Source of the DNA: a virus
Strand: one strand, 5' to 3'
IMG/VR virus record: IMGVR_UViG_3300036851_000379
Coordinates: 1-43,950 of that record
DNA: 43,950 nucleotides
The notes under the pieces were generated by a model. That model was not told where the DNA came from. It saw only the letters and a program-made list of their open reading frames with translations, and made no database searches. Both the position numbers and the translations under genes were made by a program. This document shows, piece by piece, positions 30,060 to 39,139 of the stretch. Numbering within the stretch: position 1 is the stretch's first letter; every line of letters begins with the position of its first letter.

Positions 30060-30419
30060 ATGGCACGTAACTTTGATGATGTTCTCTCTCAGGATCGGGA
30101 GTTCACCGTTCGGGGGGAGAAGTTCTCTTTTCAGGACGTACGCCCGGAGGTTCTTTCGGGGTTCGAGATCTCTACGAACGGAGACGAGGAACTATCGGTT
30201 TGGAAGGTGCTGACCGATCAGATCCTGCTCTTTCTCCCCACTGCTGATCACGAGCGCTGGCTTACCCTGAGAGAGCGGGAGACGGAGCCGGTCACGATCG
30301 CGCAGTTGCAGGAGATCATCAAGTGGCTCGTGGAGGCGCAGACCGGCCGCCCTACGGAAGCGCCCTTGCCCTCGGCCTCTGGGCGTGGGAAAACCGCAGG
30401 ATCATCCAAGGGCGCGTAG
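30060..30419 (+). CDS. Tail assembly chaperone, first frame
   Basis: The 119-aa product (MARNFDDVLSQDREFT...) has the 'F.v.ge.f...' start and 'LLFLPTADHERWLTLRERE' helix of siphophage tail assembly chaperones. It ends in a Ser/Gly/Lys-rich tail. It lies directly before the second frame and the tape measure. TAGGAGGTAAACCC supplies the ribosome-binding site. Confidence 0.7.
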   Translation: MARNFDDVLSQDREFTVRGEKFSFQDVRPEVLSGFEISTNGDEELSVWKVLTDQILLFLPTADHERWLTLRERETEPVTIAQLQEIIKWLVEAQTGRPTEAPLPSASGRGKTAGSSKGA

Positions 30420-30652
30420 ATGCTAACGGCGGAGACTCTGAACAGTTGTCTCTTCGCCGCTTCCTCGATATTGCGGAGTACATGCTCGTTGAGGACGCCC
30501 AGCGTATTCCGGGGGTCACGCTCTTGAGCGCCATCGATCTAGTGGCCCCTTCTCAAAAGGACGCGCCGAAGGCCCTGAGTGAAAGACAGGTGGCGGCCCA
30601 GAACGAGTCCTCCCTAAAACAGCTTGAGCAGATGATGAAAGGCGTCAAGTGA
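30323..30652 (+). CDS. Tail assembly chaperone, second frame
   Basis: It lies in the -1 frame relative to the first chaperone and overlaps it by 97 nt. The conserved part includes LSLRRFLDIAEYMLVEDAQ. In most siphophages it is made only as a -1 frameshift fusion. Here the only purine run (GGGAAAA, 30387-30393) is read GGG-AAA in zero frame, so the usual tandem slip does not fit. A GTG at 30323 with GGAG 8 nt upstream could start it independently. Confidence 0.65.
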   Translation: MARGGADRPPYGSALALGLWAWENRRIIQGRVDANGGDSEQLSLRRFLDIAEYMLVEDAQRIPGVTLLSAIDLVAPSQKDAPKALSERQVAAQNESSLKQLEQMMKGVK

Positions 30653-33600
30653 GCGAGTTCCTCGCGGAAGCGTCTGTTCTCGTTCGTCCTGACACGACCA
30701 AGTTCCGAGCCGAGCTTGCTGCTCAGCTGGCGGTCGCCACTCGTGGTGTCTCGATTCCTATTCCGATCGTGGCGGCACCCCTTGCCGCGAGCCAAAGACA
30801 AGTGACCGCTGCGCTGACAGAGACGGCGGCTGCCGCGCAGGTAATGGGGGCGCAGCAGGAAATCGCTGCTCGCAAGGCTCAGACGCTGATCAAATCTCAG
30901 TCCCAGTTGGAGAGAGGGGCGGCTTCCACGGCCCTTTCTCTCGTCGGCGTACGTGGGGCCACCCTTGCGGCCTCAAGTTCCTTCCTGGCAGGTGCGGCGG
31001 CAGTCGCAATCTTCTCCAAGGCAGTCGGGGCTGCCGCTTCTTTGGAGGAGGAACTCAATGTCTTTCGCGTCACCGCTCAGGCGACGGCGGATCAGATGCA
31101 GCGAGTAGGAGAGGAAGCTCGCAAGCTCGGAGCCGACATCTCTCTGCCCGGTGTCTCCGCGACGGACGCAGCCCAGGCCTTCACCGAACTAGCCCGCGCC
31201 GGCTTGGACGTACAGGATGCGTTGGCCGGAGGGCGAGGGGTTCTTCAGCTCGCAACCGCTGCTCAGTTGTCCTTTGCGGACGCGGCAGAACTTACGGCCT
31301 CTGCGCTCAATGCCTTCGGGCTCGAAGGTGAGGAGGCAATCCATGTGGCCGATCTGCTCGCGAACGCGGCTAATGAAGCGCAGGGCGGCATCGGAGATAT
31401 GGGGCTGGCTTTGAGACAATCGGCCGCCGCCGGCCGTCTGGTCGGACTCTCTCTCGATGACACCGTTGCTCTGCTGACCCTGCTTGCCAGGAACGGGCTC
31501 CAGGGATCGGATGCCGGGACTTCACTGAGGGTGGCCCTGCTCAAGCTGGTCAACCCCACCAAGCAGGCCAATCAGGTTCTGGAACAGCTAAACGTTACTT
31601 TGAATGACGCGCAGGGGAATCTACGCCCGGATATCTTTGCGCAGATTGCAGACGCGACCGAGGATCTGGGGATCAAGCAGCGTCGGGCCGCGCTCGGAAT
31701 CATCTTCGGAACAGATGCCATCCGTGCCCAGTCCATTCTCGGACGGGAAGGGGCGGATGCACTCGATGAGATGTCCACTGCTCTCGACCGTCAGGGTGCG
31801 GCAGCGGAGCTGGCAGGAGCAAGGGCACAGGGTTTCTCGGGGCAGATGGCTGCGCTCTCCTCCAACCTAGAGACACTGGGAACGACCCTCGGCTCTCTGA
31901 TCCTTCCTCCGCTCGAACTTTTTACCTCCCAGCTGAACGACACCATCACCACTCTGAATCGGAGCGCTAGTGCGTTCGCGGAGCTGGTGTCAGGACTACA
32001 GAGTTTGGACGCTCCTCTGCGCGCGGCCATTCCTGGCTTCGAGCGTTTCGAGAATGCACTCGGACGTGTTCTCAGTCTGACCGCCGGCGGGCCGTTCATC
32101 GCTACCGCACGGCAGTTTGACTTCCTGGCCGATCAGTTTGGAATCGGAAGCAAGCAGATTCAGGGAGACGCGAAGGACACCGCAAGAGAGGTACGCAATC
32201 TGTTCTCGGCCTTCCAGGAAGCAGGAGGAGGGCCAGTCGCTGTCAACACGCTCGTGGTCGGGATAGACAAGCTCGCGGACAAACTGGCGGCCGGGGATCA
32301 GGAAGCACAAAGACTGGCCGCTGAATTGAGAGAAGTAAAGAAGGAGATCATCGACTTCGGAAATCTTCCCCCGACCGTCTTCGACATCGAGGCGCGGCTG
32401 GACAAGAACAAGGCCCGCCAGGAGGGTAAAGAGGGAGCGGACATCCTGATCGACGTTCTCCGCAGCACTCTGAGCCCAGAGGCTGGGGCTGCGATTGGCT
32501 TTGACTTCATGCAGGGCGTGGGAGAAGGAATCCAGCAGAGCGTGAAGAAGATCAAGCTGACGTTGACTCTGCCCGAATTGCGGGGACAGTTGGCTGGGCT
32601 GTCCGAGAAGTTGATCGGGGCGCAGATCGAGCAAGACCGGCAGGCGCAACTTGCGATCTTGAGAGAGCAGCAGCAGCGCCTTCAGAGGCGTCTCGAAGTG
32701 GGAATCGAGGATGTCAAGGCACGGCGTGAGTTGAAGCAGCAGCTTCTCGACATCACCAACCAGATCAGAAGCATCGAGGATTCGATCGTGGCCGATCAGG
32801 AAAGGGCTGCGCGGGAGGCAGAAGGACGAGCCAGAGAAGCAGAACAGGCACGCAGAGAGCGAGACGCGGCCTTCCTCGATCTACTCGGAGGAACCCAACA
32901 GCGTGCGCAGTCCGCGATCATCGCAGCCCAGGGCACGAAGACCTTGGCCGATGATCTGAAGACCAATCTTGACTTTCGCTCTCTGTTGCGAAAGCAAGTG
33001 GATCTGGTCAAGAAAACCGTGGAGGATGCCAAAACGCGAGCGGAAGAACTCAGAAACTTGGCCCGCCAGTTGATCCAAGTCGGGCAAGAGATCAATCAGA
33101 TCCAGGAGCAGATACGTGAAGCGCGAAGGCAGGAGCGCCGTGAGCGCCGTGAGCGCATCCGGGAGAATCTAGAACTTAGTATCCAGATCGCGGAGGCGAC
33201 GGGAAACCGGGCGGCCGAGGTCAAGGCGCGAGAGGCGGAGATTGCGCGCATCCAGCTAGAGATCCGACAGACCCGCAAGGGATCACTCCAACGAAAGAGG
33301 CTGATCCTGGAACTGCGCCAGACCCAGGCCGAATTGCGAGAGATCCAGAAGGAGAAGGAGAAGACGAACAAATTTGCGGAGTTGGCCTTCGGCTTCCTTC
33401 AACAGCAGCAAGGATTTGCAGCCAACCTGCTCTCGAACCTGATCCCCGCTGGAGCCGCCGCCGGGACAGTGGGTGGTGTCTCCCCGCCTGCCCCTGCTCT
33501 TCCCTCACCCACACTTGCGGTCGAAAGAGAGGGCGCGGTCGCGCAAGTGCGAGAAGAAGGTCTATCGCGCGGTCAGGGGAACACGCAGATCCAGCTGCTT

Positions 33601-33711
33601 AGGGACATCAAGCGGCTCCTCATCGACCTCAACATCGGAACCGGGCACCCTGAAGCCAAGCACCAGCGGATCACTGCAAACGCGGCCTTCGACATGCTGA
33701 ACCCCACCTGA
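30649..33711 (+). CDS. Tape measure protein
   Basis: The 1020-aa product, the longest in the genome, has the TP901-type core (ELARAGLDVQDALAGGRGVL, then LTASALNAFGLEGEEAIHVA and SAAAGRLVGLSLDDTVALLT), hydrophobic segments (ASSSFLAGAAAVAIF) and a long coiled coil rich in Arg/Glu around residues 650-930. At about 1.5 angstroms per residue it predicts a tail of about 150 nm. The GTG start overlaps the previous stop. Confidence 0.95.
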   Translation: MSEFLAEASVLVRPDTTKFRAELAAQLAVATRGVSIPIPIVAAPLAASQRQVTAALTETAAAAQVMGAQQEIAARKAQTLIKSQSQLERGAASTALSLVGVRGATLAASSSFLAGAAAVAIFSKAVGAAASLEEELNVFRVTAQATADQMQRVGEEARKLGADISLPGVSATDAAQAFTELARAGLDVQDALAGGRGVLQLATAAQLSFADAAELTASALNAFGLEGEEAIHVADLLANAANEAQGGIGDMGLALRQSAAAGRLVGLSLDDTVALLTLLARNGLQGSDAGTSLRVALLKLVNPTKQANQVLEQLNVTLNDAQGNLRPDIFAQIADATEDLGIKQRRAALGIIFGTDAIRAQSILGREGADALDEMSTALDRQGAAAELAGARAQGFSGQMAALSSNLETLGTTLGSLILPPLELFTSQLNDTITTLNRSASAFAELVSGLQSLDAPLRAAIPGFERFENALGRVLSLTAGGPFIATARQFDFLADQFGIGSKQIQGDAKDTAREVRNLFSAFQEAGGGPVAVNTLVVGIDKLADKLAAGDQEAQRLAAELREVKKEIIDFGNLPPTVFDIEARLDKNKARQEGKEGADILIDVLRSTLSPEAGAAIGFDFMQGVGEGIQQSVKKIKLTLTLPELRGQLAGLSEKLIGAQIEQDRQAQLAILREQQQRLQRRLEVGIEDVKARRELKQQLLDITNQIRSIEDSIVADQERAAREAEGRAREAEQARRERDAAFLDLLGGTQQRAQSAIIAAQGTKTLADDLKTNLDFRSLLRKQVDLVKKTVEDAKTRAEELRNLARQLIQVGQEINQIQEQIREARRQERRERRERIRENLELSIQIAEATGNRAAEVKAREAEIARIQLEIRQTRKGSLQRKRLILELRQTQAELREIQKEKEKTNKFAELAFGFLQQQQGFAANLLSNLIPAGAAAGTVGGVSPPAPALPSPTLAVEREGAVAQVREEGLSRGQGNTQIQLLRDIKRLLIDLNIGTGHPEAKHQRITANAAFDMLNPT

Positions 33712-34178
33712 TGGCCGACGTAGCTGTCCCTTTCACGCTCACTACCCCGGCGGTCACGCTTGTCTTCAACGACGACTCCGCCGATCAGTATTACATCACT
33801 GAGATCGCGGGACTGGGCGTGCCCCCGATTCGTGCCCCGATCGATAACGTGCCTCTGGGGGACGGAGGGCTGGTTCACGACTTCTGGAAAGGGCCGCGCC
33901 ACATCGCGGTCGAGGGCGTGCTCCTGATCCAGTCCACCCGCATCCAGGACGACATTGTGGACATCCGAAACCAGATGGAGGATGACCTGATCGACGCCCT
34001 GGAATCGATCTTAAGAGCGGATGGAACGCTGGCCTACACCCCGACCGGGGCCTCCGCCCGCTCCTGGACGGTGCGCCACGACATCCCGCTCGACTTCCGA
34101 CACGTCGAGAACTATCTACTCGAATCCTTCTCCTTCGGGCTGGTGGCAGCGGAGCCCGACTGGGCCGGTAGCTCTTGA
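33711..34178 (+). CDS. Distal tail protein-like
   Basis: The 155-aa product (MADVAVPFTLTTPAVT...) begins with a beta-rich stretch and has 'GLVHDFWKGPRHIAVEGVLL' and 'SFGLVAAEPDW', as in the distal tail or minor tail proteins that follow the tape measure. It overlaps the tape measure stop by one nucleotide. Confidence 0.7.
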   Translation: MADVAVPFTLTTPAVTLVFNDDSADQYYITEIAGLGVPPIRAPIDNVPLGDGGLVHDFWKGPRHIAVEGVLLIQSTRIQDDIVDIRNQMEDDLIDALESILRADGTLAYTPTGASARSWTVRHDIPLDFRHVENYLLESFSFGLVAAEPDWAGSS

Positions 34179-35389
34179 GTCTGCTTGTTGAGCTGGACGG
34201 CACGGATGTATCCGGTGTCGCGATTCAGGGCTCCTCCACCCGCAGGCTGAACCGTCCCTCTCTGGGGCAGATCAAGATTCCAATGGACGCCGCGATCGGC
34301 GGCCCCGGCTCCAAGCTCAAGATTACCTTCGACGGCACGCTCCACCATCACGGCACCGTTCTCTCGTGTGAGACGGACGCCGGGGAGGACACGGGCTACA
34401 CGGTCTACAACTCCGCTGATCCGATGGAGTTGTGGCAGTGGAGGCCAGCGCGAGATGACACCTGTGACTTCTCTAAGCCCACCTTCATCGAGGACTATTT
34501 GACTGGCCCGGCGATCATGGAGGACATTCTTTCGAACTCCGAGAATTGTGGAGGAGGAGGGCAGGACGATACCGAAGGCCCGCTCTTCCTCGACTTTGGA
34601 ACATTCGCAGGAGGGGGAGTTAGCTTGACTGGCGCTCCGGTGGATTGGCCGATGACGATTGCGGAAGTTGCGACCTTGCTCACATCTACCGGAGAACTAG
34701 ACATCGTGATCACTCCCACAGACGCGGGCGGCGGAATGATGGGGACGGTGGACTGTTACAACGGAGACTACGGGACAGATCTGTCTGGCTCTCTCGCCTT
34801 CCAGTACGGCACCGGGGCAAGAAACATCCGTCGTGTTCGCTGGAACGAGGACATGACCCAGCTCTGTAACAAGCTCTGGTACTACGGAGGACCGAGAATC
34901 CAGACAGCGGCTGATCCTGCGGGAGATCAGCACTGGTGCTGGAACATCACCGGAGACGATCCCGGCCTGGCTTATCCCCCCGGAGGAGACATCGACACAC
35001 CATCGAGCATCAACCCCATCGGAGAATGTCGGGTTGATTCTCAGTCTCTCTATGGAGTGCGTATGGATATCAGGATCTACGACGCCCTCTCCGATCTCTG
35101 TCTGGGGCCAGGATCTGTTGATCCTGGCAGGGAGCTGTACCGCAGGCTCTGGCAGGTCGAATCCTTTCTACGTTGCCAGCCGCGCGATCTTGTGCACATC
35201 ACCCCGATCAGAGACTTCGGGATCAACTCCTTCGACATCGGTGATCTGGTTACCGTGGAAGCAGGAGCAGTACTCAGAGGAGGCTTCTCAGGCGTCCAGC
35301 GGGTCTACGAGTACACCATCTCCTGGGACGAGGATGGCCCCTTCGAGCTTTCCGAGCTTCAGACCTCTCCCAACAATGAAGGATTCTGA
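34175..35389 (+). CDS. Tail-associated hub / baseplate protein
   Basis: A TTG overlapping the previous stop opens 404 residues, beta-rich, with 'GSKLKITFDGTLHHHGTVLS' near the start and 'SFDIGDLVTVEAGAVLRGGF' near the end. This resembles siphophage hub proteins (Siphovirus ReqiPepy6 Gp37-like or gp27-like). It probably closes the tail tube and carries the fibres. Confidence 0.65.
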   Translation: MSLLVELDGTDVSGVAIQGSSTRRLNRPSLGQIKIPMDAAIGGPGSKLKITFDGTLHHHGTVLSCETDAGEDTGYTVYNSADPMELWQWRPARDDTCDFSKPTFIEDYLTGPAIMEDILSNSENCGGGGQDDTEGPLFLDFGTFAGGGVSLTGAPVDWPMTIAEVATLLTSTGELDIVITPTDAGGGMMGTVDCYNGDYGTDLSGSLAFQYGTGARNIRRVRWNEDMTQLCNKLWYYGGPRIQTAADPAGDQHWCWNITGDDPGLAYPPGGDIDTPSSINPIGECRVDSQSLYGVRMDIRIYDALSDLCLGPGSVDPGRELYRRLWQVESFLRCQPRDLVHITPIRDFGINSFDIGDLVTVEAGAVLRGGFSGVQRVYEYTISWDEDGPFELSELQTSPNNEGF

Positions 35390-35958
35390 TGACCCGCCCG
35401 ATCTATGAGCCCAGCCTGCCCCGCAAAGACGCGGAGCTGGACTATGGCTCGCGGCAGTTGTTTCGTCGCCCCGCCCCTCTGAACGAAGGTCTTATCTGGG
35501 AGCCTGCTTGGGGCTGGCGGCATGGCCCTTCAGGCGGCCCTCTGAGTATCTCTGACAACACGACTACCAATCTCAACAGCTGGGCCACATCAGATGTCAA
35601 ACCAGGGCAAACGAAAGTAGATGTCAGCGTCGCCAACGGCATCTCTCTCGACGGCGGTGTCATGTTCCTGGTCACCCTTCAAATCGACTGGCAAGATGAC
35701 TGGGCCGGAGAGACTTACGTGATGTTCGGCAATACCGCCGGGATTCTCTCTACAACTACAGCGGACATTCTCTATCTCCCGTCGGGGACGGCCGTATTCC
35801 GTTCCCAGACTAGTATCCACTCGTGGCCCTTCGGTGGAACAGTCTTTGCCAATGTGCGGCAGGTATCGGGAATGTCTCGCAACATCAGCGATATTCGTCT
35901 GAACGCTGTTGAAATAGGGGAAGTACCCGATATCGGAAGCGGCGGATTCTGGGGCTGA
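35389..35958 (+). CDS. Minor tail / fibre protein
   Basis: The 189-aa product starts MTRPIYEPSLPRKDAELDYG and the first 50 residues (GLIWEPAWGWRH) look like a fibre attachment peptide. The rest is a beta domain of the 'TVFRSQTSIHSWPFGGTVF' kind common in receptor-binding tips. The TGATG overlap with the hub gene fits a tail-tip complex. Confidence 0.6.
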   Translation: MTRPIYEPSLPRKDAELDYGSRQLFRRPAPLNEGLIWEPAWGWRHGPSGGPLSISDNTTTNLNSWATSDVKPGQTKVDVSVANGISLDGGVMFLVTLQIDWQDDWAGETYVMFGNTAGILSTTTADILYLPSGTAVFRSQTSIHSWPFGGTVFANVRQVSGMSRNISDIRLNAVEIGEVPDIGSGGFWG

Positions 35959-36003
35959 TGAACATTCCTCCTGATCGCCTAGAAGGGAGAGGATGAGATT
36001 CGC

Positions 36004-36492
36004 TTGTTCCCGGCTCTCCCCTTGAAATTCATCGCGGCTCCCTTGAGTGCAGCGAGCGTATTCCTGGGCGACATCCTGACCGACTTCGGGGGCTACGTGG
36101 GAATCGCGCTCAACATCGCGGCGCTGGGGATCTTGGTCGGAGGCTTCGTGGTCGTGGGTTACTACCGATCCTCGGTCGATGCCAAAAACGAGATCATCAA
36201 GGATCTCAAAGACGAGCGGGACATCGACCGACAGAAGACCGAACGGCTAGGAGGTGAAGTCCGTGATCTTCTGATCAAGTGCAAGTCGATAGAAGGAGAG
36301 CTGGAAATAGCCAGACTCCGAGTTATGCAGCTTGAGGAACGACCGGACACTACCTTGTTACTCGCGGATGCGCAGTCAGGCAGACAAGCGGCTGTAGCTG
36401 AGATCTCGGCCAAGATCGACGTGCTCGTGGCGAAGTTCGATTCTCTGGCCCAGTACGTTCTACCCGTTCAAGTCACCCACAAGGAGGAATGA
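36004..36492 (+). CDS. Membrane protein with coiled coil, 162 aa
   Basis: The product has one or two N-terminal hydrophobic segments (SAASVFLGDILTDFGGYVG and IALNIAALGILVGGFVVVGYY) followed by a charged coiled coil of about 70 residues. The start is a TTG at 36004. Its place immediately before the holin suggests a lysis regulator or spanin-like helper. Confidence 0.6.
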   Translation: MFPALPLKFIAAPLSAASVFLGDILTDFGGYVGIALNIAALGILVGGFVVVGYYRSSVDAKNEIIKDLKDERDIDRQKTERLGGEVRDLLIKCKSIEGELEIARLRVMQLEERPDTTLLLADAQSGRQAAVAEISAKIDVLVAKFDSLAQYVLPVQVTHKEE

Positions 36493-36683
36493 TGCTCAAC
36501 TATTTCACCCAGTCCGCGAAGGCCATCTTCGCGGGTCTGGTCGCAGGACTCGGGTCTCTGTCGGCTGCACTGGTGGCCGACAAGAGCCTGGGAGATCTGA
36601 CCGACGGGCAGTGGATCGTAGTCGTGCTGGCGGCGCTCGTGGCCTTCGGTGGTGTCTACGGCATCCGCAACACGAGTCCCTAA
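36492..36683 (+). CDS. Holin
   Basis: The 63-aa product has two membrane helices (AKAIFAGLVAGLGSLSAALV and IVVVLAALVAFGGVYGI) with a short loop, and ends in 'GIRNTSP'. This matches actinophage holins of the 'VYGV-N' type. The second ATG (36492) is preferred because it stands 4-5 nt after AAGGAGG, while the first (36489) is too close. It makes the pore that lets endolysin reach the wall. It is the last gene of the rightward block. Confidence 0.8.
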   Translation: MLNYFTQSAKAIFAGLVAGLGSLSAALVADKSLGDLTDGQWIVVVLAALVAFGGVYGIRNTSP

Positions 36684-36685
36684 AC

Positions 36686-36723
36686 AACAGCGGCCCCGGA
36701 CGGAAGGGAGCGGGGCCGCTGTT
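36686..36723. terminator. Bidirectional hairpin terminator
   Basis: AACAGCGGCCCC (36686-36697) and GGGGCCGCTGTT (36712-36723) form a perfect 12-bp stem with a 14-nt loop. On the + strand it is followed by a short T-rich stretch. It sits between the convergent holin gene and the last gene of the leftward block, so it can end both transcripts. Confidence 0.85.
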
Positions 36724-36748
36724 TCTCCTAGAGGGGAGAGGAGATCCC

Positions 36749-37048
36749 TCAGTCTATACCGAGCAGGCGGGCGCGGCGGTTCTTTTCCGCCATGACTTCT
36801 GCCTGCTCCTCTTCGTTAAGCAGCGTCTGGCGAAATCCCTTGAGATGGCGAGCAGGCGGCCTGCGTCTCTTCAGCGTCTCAGGATGAGCCTCTAGACGAT
36901 GGTGTAGCGCCTGTTCGCGGCCTTCGGCGGTCGTACCCAGATACTCCCATTCACAGAGAGCACAGGCACTTCTGAGGGGCATCTTGTCCCGGCGCTCGGT
37001 CTCCAGTCTGCGCATCTCAGCGGCGCTGAAGCCGCGCTCATCGGTCAC
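36749..37048 (-). CDS. C2H2-like zinc-finger protein, 99 aa
   Basis: Residues near 29-55 (CALCEWEY, then HHRLEAH) make a Cys-x2-Cys ... His-x-x-x-x-x-His finger. The rest is basic and helical. The GTG start overlaps the previous stop. It could be a DNA-binding regulator of the leftward block. It is the last gene of that block. Confidence 0.6.
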   Translation of the reverse strand: MTDERGFSAAEMRRLETERRDKMPLRSACALCEWEYLGTTAEGREQALHHRLEAHPETLKRRRPPARHLKGFRQTLLNEEEQAEVMAEKNRRARLLGID

Positions 37049-37821
37049 TCTGTTTCCCCAGCGTCGTCAGCGAGGACAGCATCTACGAGCGCCCACAGCA
37101 AGTATCGTATGGCTTCCTCGTCGTAATCAGGAGAAGCAGCCTGGGACTTCGCTTGCTTTGCCAGCTCCGTCAGCCGCCCCTCTCTCTCCAAGGCTGCGGC
37201 AAGAGCAGCCTCGGCGATATCGGCGCGGCGTTTGTAGGCGTTGCGATCCTCGCAATCCTTGATGCGAAGTCGTGCCTCGTCCGCAAGCTCCTTCTCGGCG
37301 CGTTCGGCGCGCTCCACCGTTGCATCTAGAGCTACACCCAAGCACCTGGTTTCATGTTCGGCGCGTTCGGCGCGGTCTTCCTGCTTTTTGGCCTCGGCTT
37401 CCCACCCCTGTCGCTCTGCGCGGAATAGCTCGGCCCGTTTCTCCCATAGATCCCGCTCCTTCTTGGCGCGCTCGCTTCTCTTGATTTCGTCAGCACTGGC
37501 GAAACCTCGCGGAGCGCGGAGACGTGCCTCATCCCGCTCCTTCTCGGCGCGAATGGCGCGCTCCTTCCATTGTTCAGCACGGGTACGTTCGCTAGTCTCA
37601 TTCTCGTAATGTAAATCCCGCTCCTTCTGGACTGCGAGGAGAGTGCTCTTTAGGGAGTCGAGGGCGGCGTTCAAGCGAGCGACCTCATCACACAACGCAT
37701 CGAGCAGCGCGGCTGCGTTGCCAGCAGAGCCGTCGCGATTGGCTTCGGCTGATTTCCGCGCCTCCCGCACGATCTCGAACTGGCGCTCCAAGTCTTCACG
37801 CCTATTAGATGCCGGAGTCAC
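37045..37821 (-). CDS. Coiled-coil protein, 258 aa
   Basis: The product is almost entirely charged helix with repeated ERAE and AEKE units (RAEKERDEAR, RAERAEHE, ERAERAEKE). The repeats are visible in the DNA as near-repeats of CTTCTCGGCGCG. It has no head or tail motif I know. It could be a scaffold, an oligomerising DNA-binding protein, or a phage-encoded structural filament. The GTG overlaps the previous stop. Confidence 0.65.
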   Translation of the reverse strand: MTPASNRREDLERQFEIVREARKSAEANRDGSAGNAAALLDALCDEVARLNAALDSLKSTLLAVQKERDLHYENETSERTRAEQWKERAIRAEKERDEARLRAPRGFASADEIKRSERAKKERDLWEKRAELFRAERQGWEAEAKKQEDRAERAEHETRCLGVALDATVERAERAEKELADEARLRIKDCEDRNAYKRRADIAEAALAAALEREGRLTELAKQAKSQAASPDYDEEAIRYLLWALVDAVLADDAGETE

Positions 37822-38069
37822 GGCCGCTCACCTATAGGAGCATGTTTCGCGCAGTAAGCCTCGGGGATGCGCTGGCTCGCGACTCGGTAGAGCTTTGTGT
37901 CGGTCGCACTACAGCGCCCTCGTCCGTCCTCGTGTTCACAGCGCCAGCCCTCCGCACGTCTAAACCAGACATCGCGCTGCTCCCTCGGAACGAGCTTGAT
38001 CGGATCGGGATTCTGTTGTAGCAAGCGATTCCGTTCTGGCTCTTTACTCGTCTTAGATTCAGCGCTCAC
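37818..38069 (-). CDS. Zinc-binding mini-protein, 83 aa
   Basis: The C-terminal half has a Cys/His set (WRCEHEDGRGRCS, then AYCAKH). The GTG at 38069 lies 8 nt inside the previous gene; longer frames run into that gene. The N-terminal half is basic. Unassigned. Confidence 0.55.
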   Translation of the reverse strand: MSAESKTSKEPERNRLLQQNPDPIKLVPREQRDVWFRRAEGWRCEHEDGRGRCSATDTKLYRVASQRIPEAYCAKHAPIGERP

Positions 38070-38322
38070 ACTGCCCCTTTTCCTCGGTGGCGGCGAGGGC
38101 CTCAAGCATCTCATCGCCCGAAATGGGACGACCAAGTTGCTGCTCGATTCCTTCGGGCAGAAGAGACGCGACGAACTCATACCAGCGTCGCCCTCGGCGC
38201 TCAGGCGCTTCGTTCAATACAAAGTCCCGCGCTGCCTCCTCGATCCGCCCAAGCCGCGCGAGGCGGGCTTCGGTTGCAAGACATTGCCGTGGACTAAAAG
38301 AGCGATTAGATTCCAGAGTCAT
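38059..38322 (-). CDS. Hypothetical 87-aa protein
   Basis: The ATG at 38322 is preceded by a weak GGTGGA site. The product (MTLESNRSFSPRQCL...) is helical, with Leu-rich and Arg-rich segments. No family recognised. An upstream in-frame start at 38373 has no ribosome-binding site. Confidence 0.55.
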   Translation of the reverse strand: MTLESNRSFSPRQCLATEARLARLGRIEEAARDFVLNEAPERRGRRWYEFVASLLPEGIEQQLGRPISGDEMLEALAATEEKGQCER

Positions 38323-38457
38323 GGTCCGATTCCACCCGGTGCGTGCGAGAAAGAGCCTTCCTGATGCCAACAACCGTTGCGAAATGCGATAGCAGCGACG
38401 GACACTCCGAGCTAATTCGTAGAGAACCGCTCTCTGAGCTGAAAAGCGTTTTAGATT
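38323..38457. other. 135-bp non-coding gap
   Basis: No gene is seen on either strand. On the minus strand an AGAGA/TCTCT hairpin with a 5-nt loop follows the lysin stop and may be a weak terminator. No clear promoter precedes the ATG at 38322. Confidence 0.4.
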
Positions 38458-39027
38458 TCACGGCTGACACGCCCAAGGGCTCCAGTCCCGCCCGCTCGCC
38501 ACGAAATAGCGGTGAGCAGCGCGCGCCTGTGCCAGAAACGTCTCCCCATGCCCGTAGGTGGAGCGCGCGAAGTCTCCCATCTGGAAGATCCCGAGATACT
38601 GGCCGTTGTGAGCATGGCGGCTGAGACCGCTCTCACACTCGGCCACGGCCAGAGCTTGTTCCGCGTACTCCCCAAATACGTATCGAATCGAGAGCACAAC
38701 GTCTGTTGCCAGCTCCCTCCACCAGCGCTCGTAAGACTTGCGCGCTTGGTGCGCTTTTCCGCGCCAGCGTTCGGCCAGGTAGCGGATGTGAGGGCAAGAT
38801 GACGCTCGCTTGAGCGCGCTTCCAAGCGCCGCTCCTGCCCTCATCTTCTCGCGATGCTCTGCGTACCGCGTGCTGTAGAAGTCAAGTCCGCGCCGGGCAT
38901 CGAAACAGCCCGCGCGTATAACTTGCTTCGCTGCGATTCGGAGTGCATCAGGGGCAGGGCCTGCGGCAGTTCGGGGGAGCCCTGCCCCTGAGCCTGTGAT
39001 CAAACCTATGGCTAGTGCGCCTGTCAC
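38458..39027 (-). CDS. Transglycosylase-type lysin
   Basis: The 189-aa product has a C-terminal lysozyme/Rpf-like domain: AECESGLSRHAHNGQYLGIF around residues 129-148 with a candidate catalytic Glu, then GDFARSTYGHG and a final SGRDWSPWACQP. This is the plan of phage and actinobacterial transglycosylases. The N-terminus is weakly hydrophobic and may be a signal-arrest segment. It is encoded on the other strand from the holin. The GTG start has GAGG 7 nt upstream, and a promoter lies at 39112-39139. Confidence 0.72.
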   Translation of the reverse strand: MTGALAIGLITGSGAGLPRTAAGPAPDALRIAAKQVIRAGCFDARRGLDFYSTRYAEHREKMRAGAALGSALKRASSCPHIRYLAERWRGKAHQARKSYERWWRELATDVVLSIRYVFGEYAEQALAVAECESGLSRHAHNGQYLGIFQMGDFARSTYGHGETFLAQARAAHRYFVASGRDWSPWACQP

Positions 39028-39111
39028 CAGAAACCTCAGATCACCTTTCCTTCCGTCGCTTACACGTCCTCGCCGTGTAGGTGGCGGCGTTCGCGGGTTT
39101 TCAGTTCAGCC

Positions 39112-39139
39112 AGTATATCAAGCTGCCTCAGAAGTCAAG
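39112..39139 (-). promoter_or_regulatory. Lysin promoter with embedded stop codon
   Basis: On the minus strand TTGACT (39139-39134) is followed by TGATATACT (39120-39112), where the TGA is also the stop of the preceding gene. The spacing between TTGACT and TATACT is 15 bp, so the extended -10 is probably the main element. The bases CCTAGACTTGAC at the -35 repeat those of the main leftward promoter. Confidence 0.6.
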
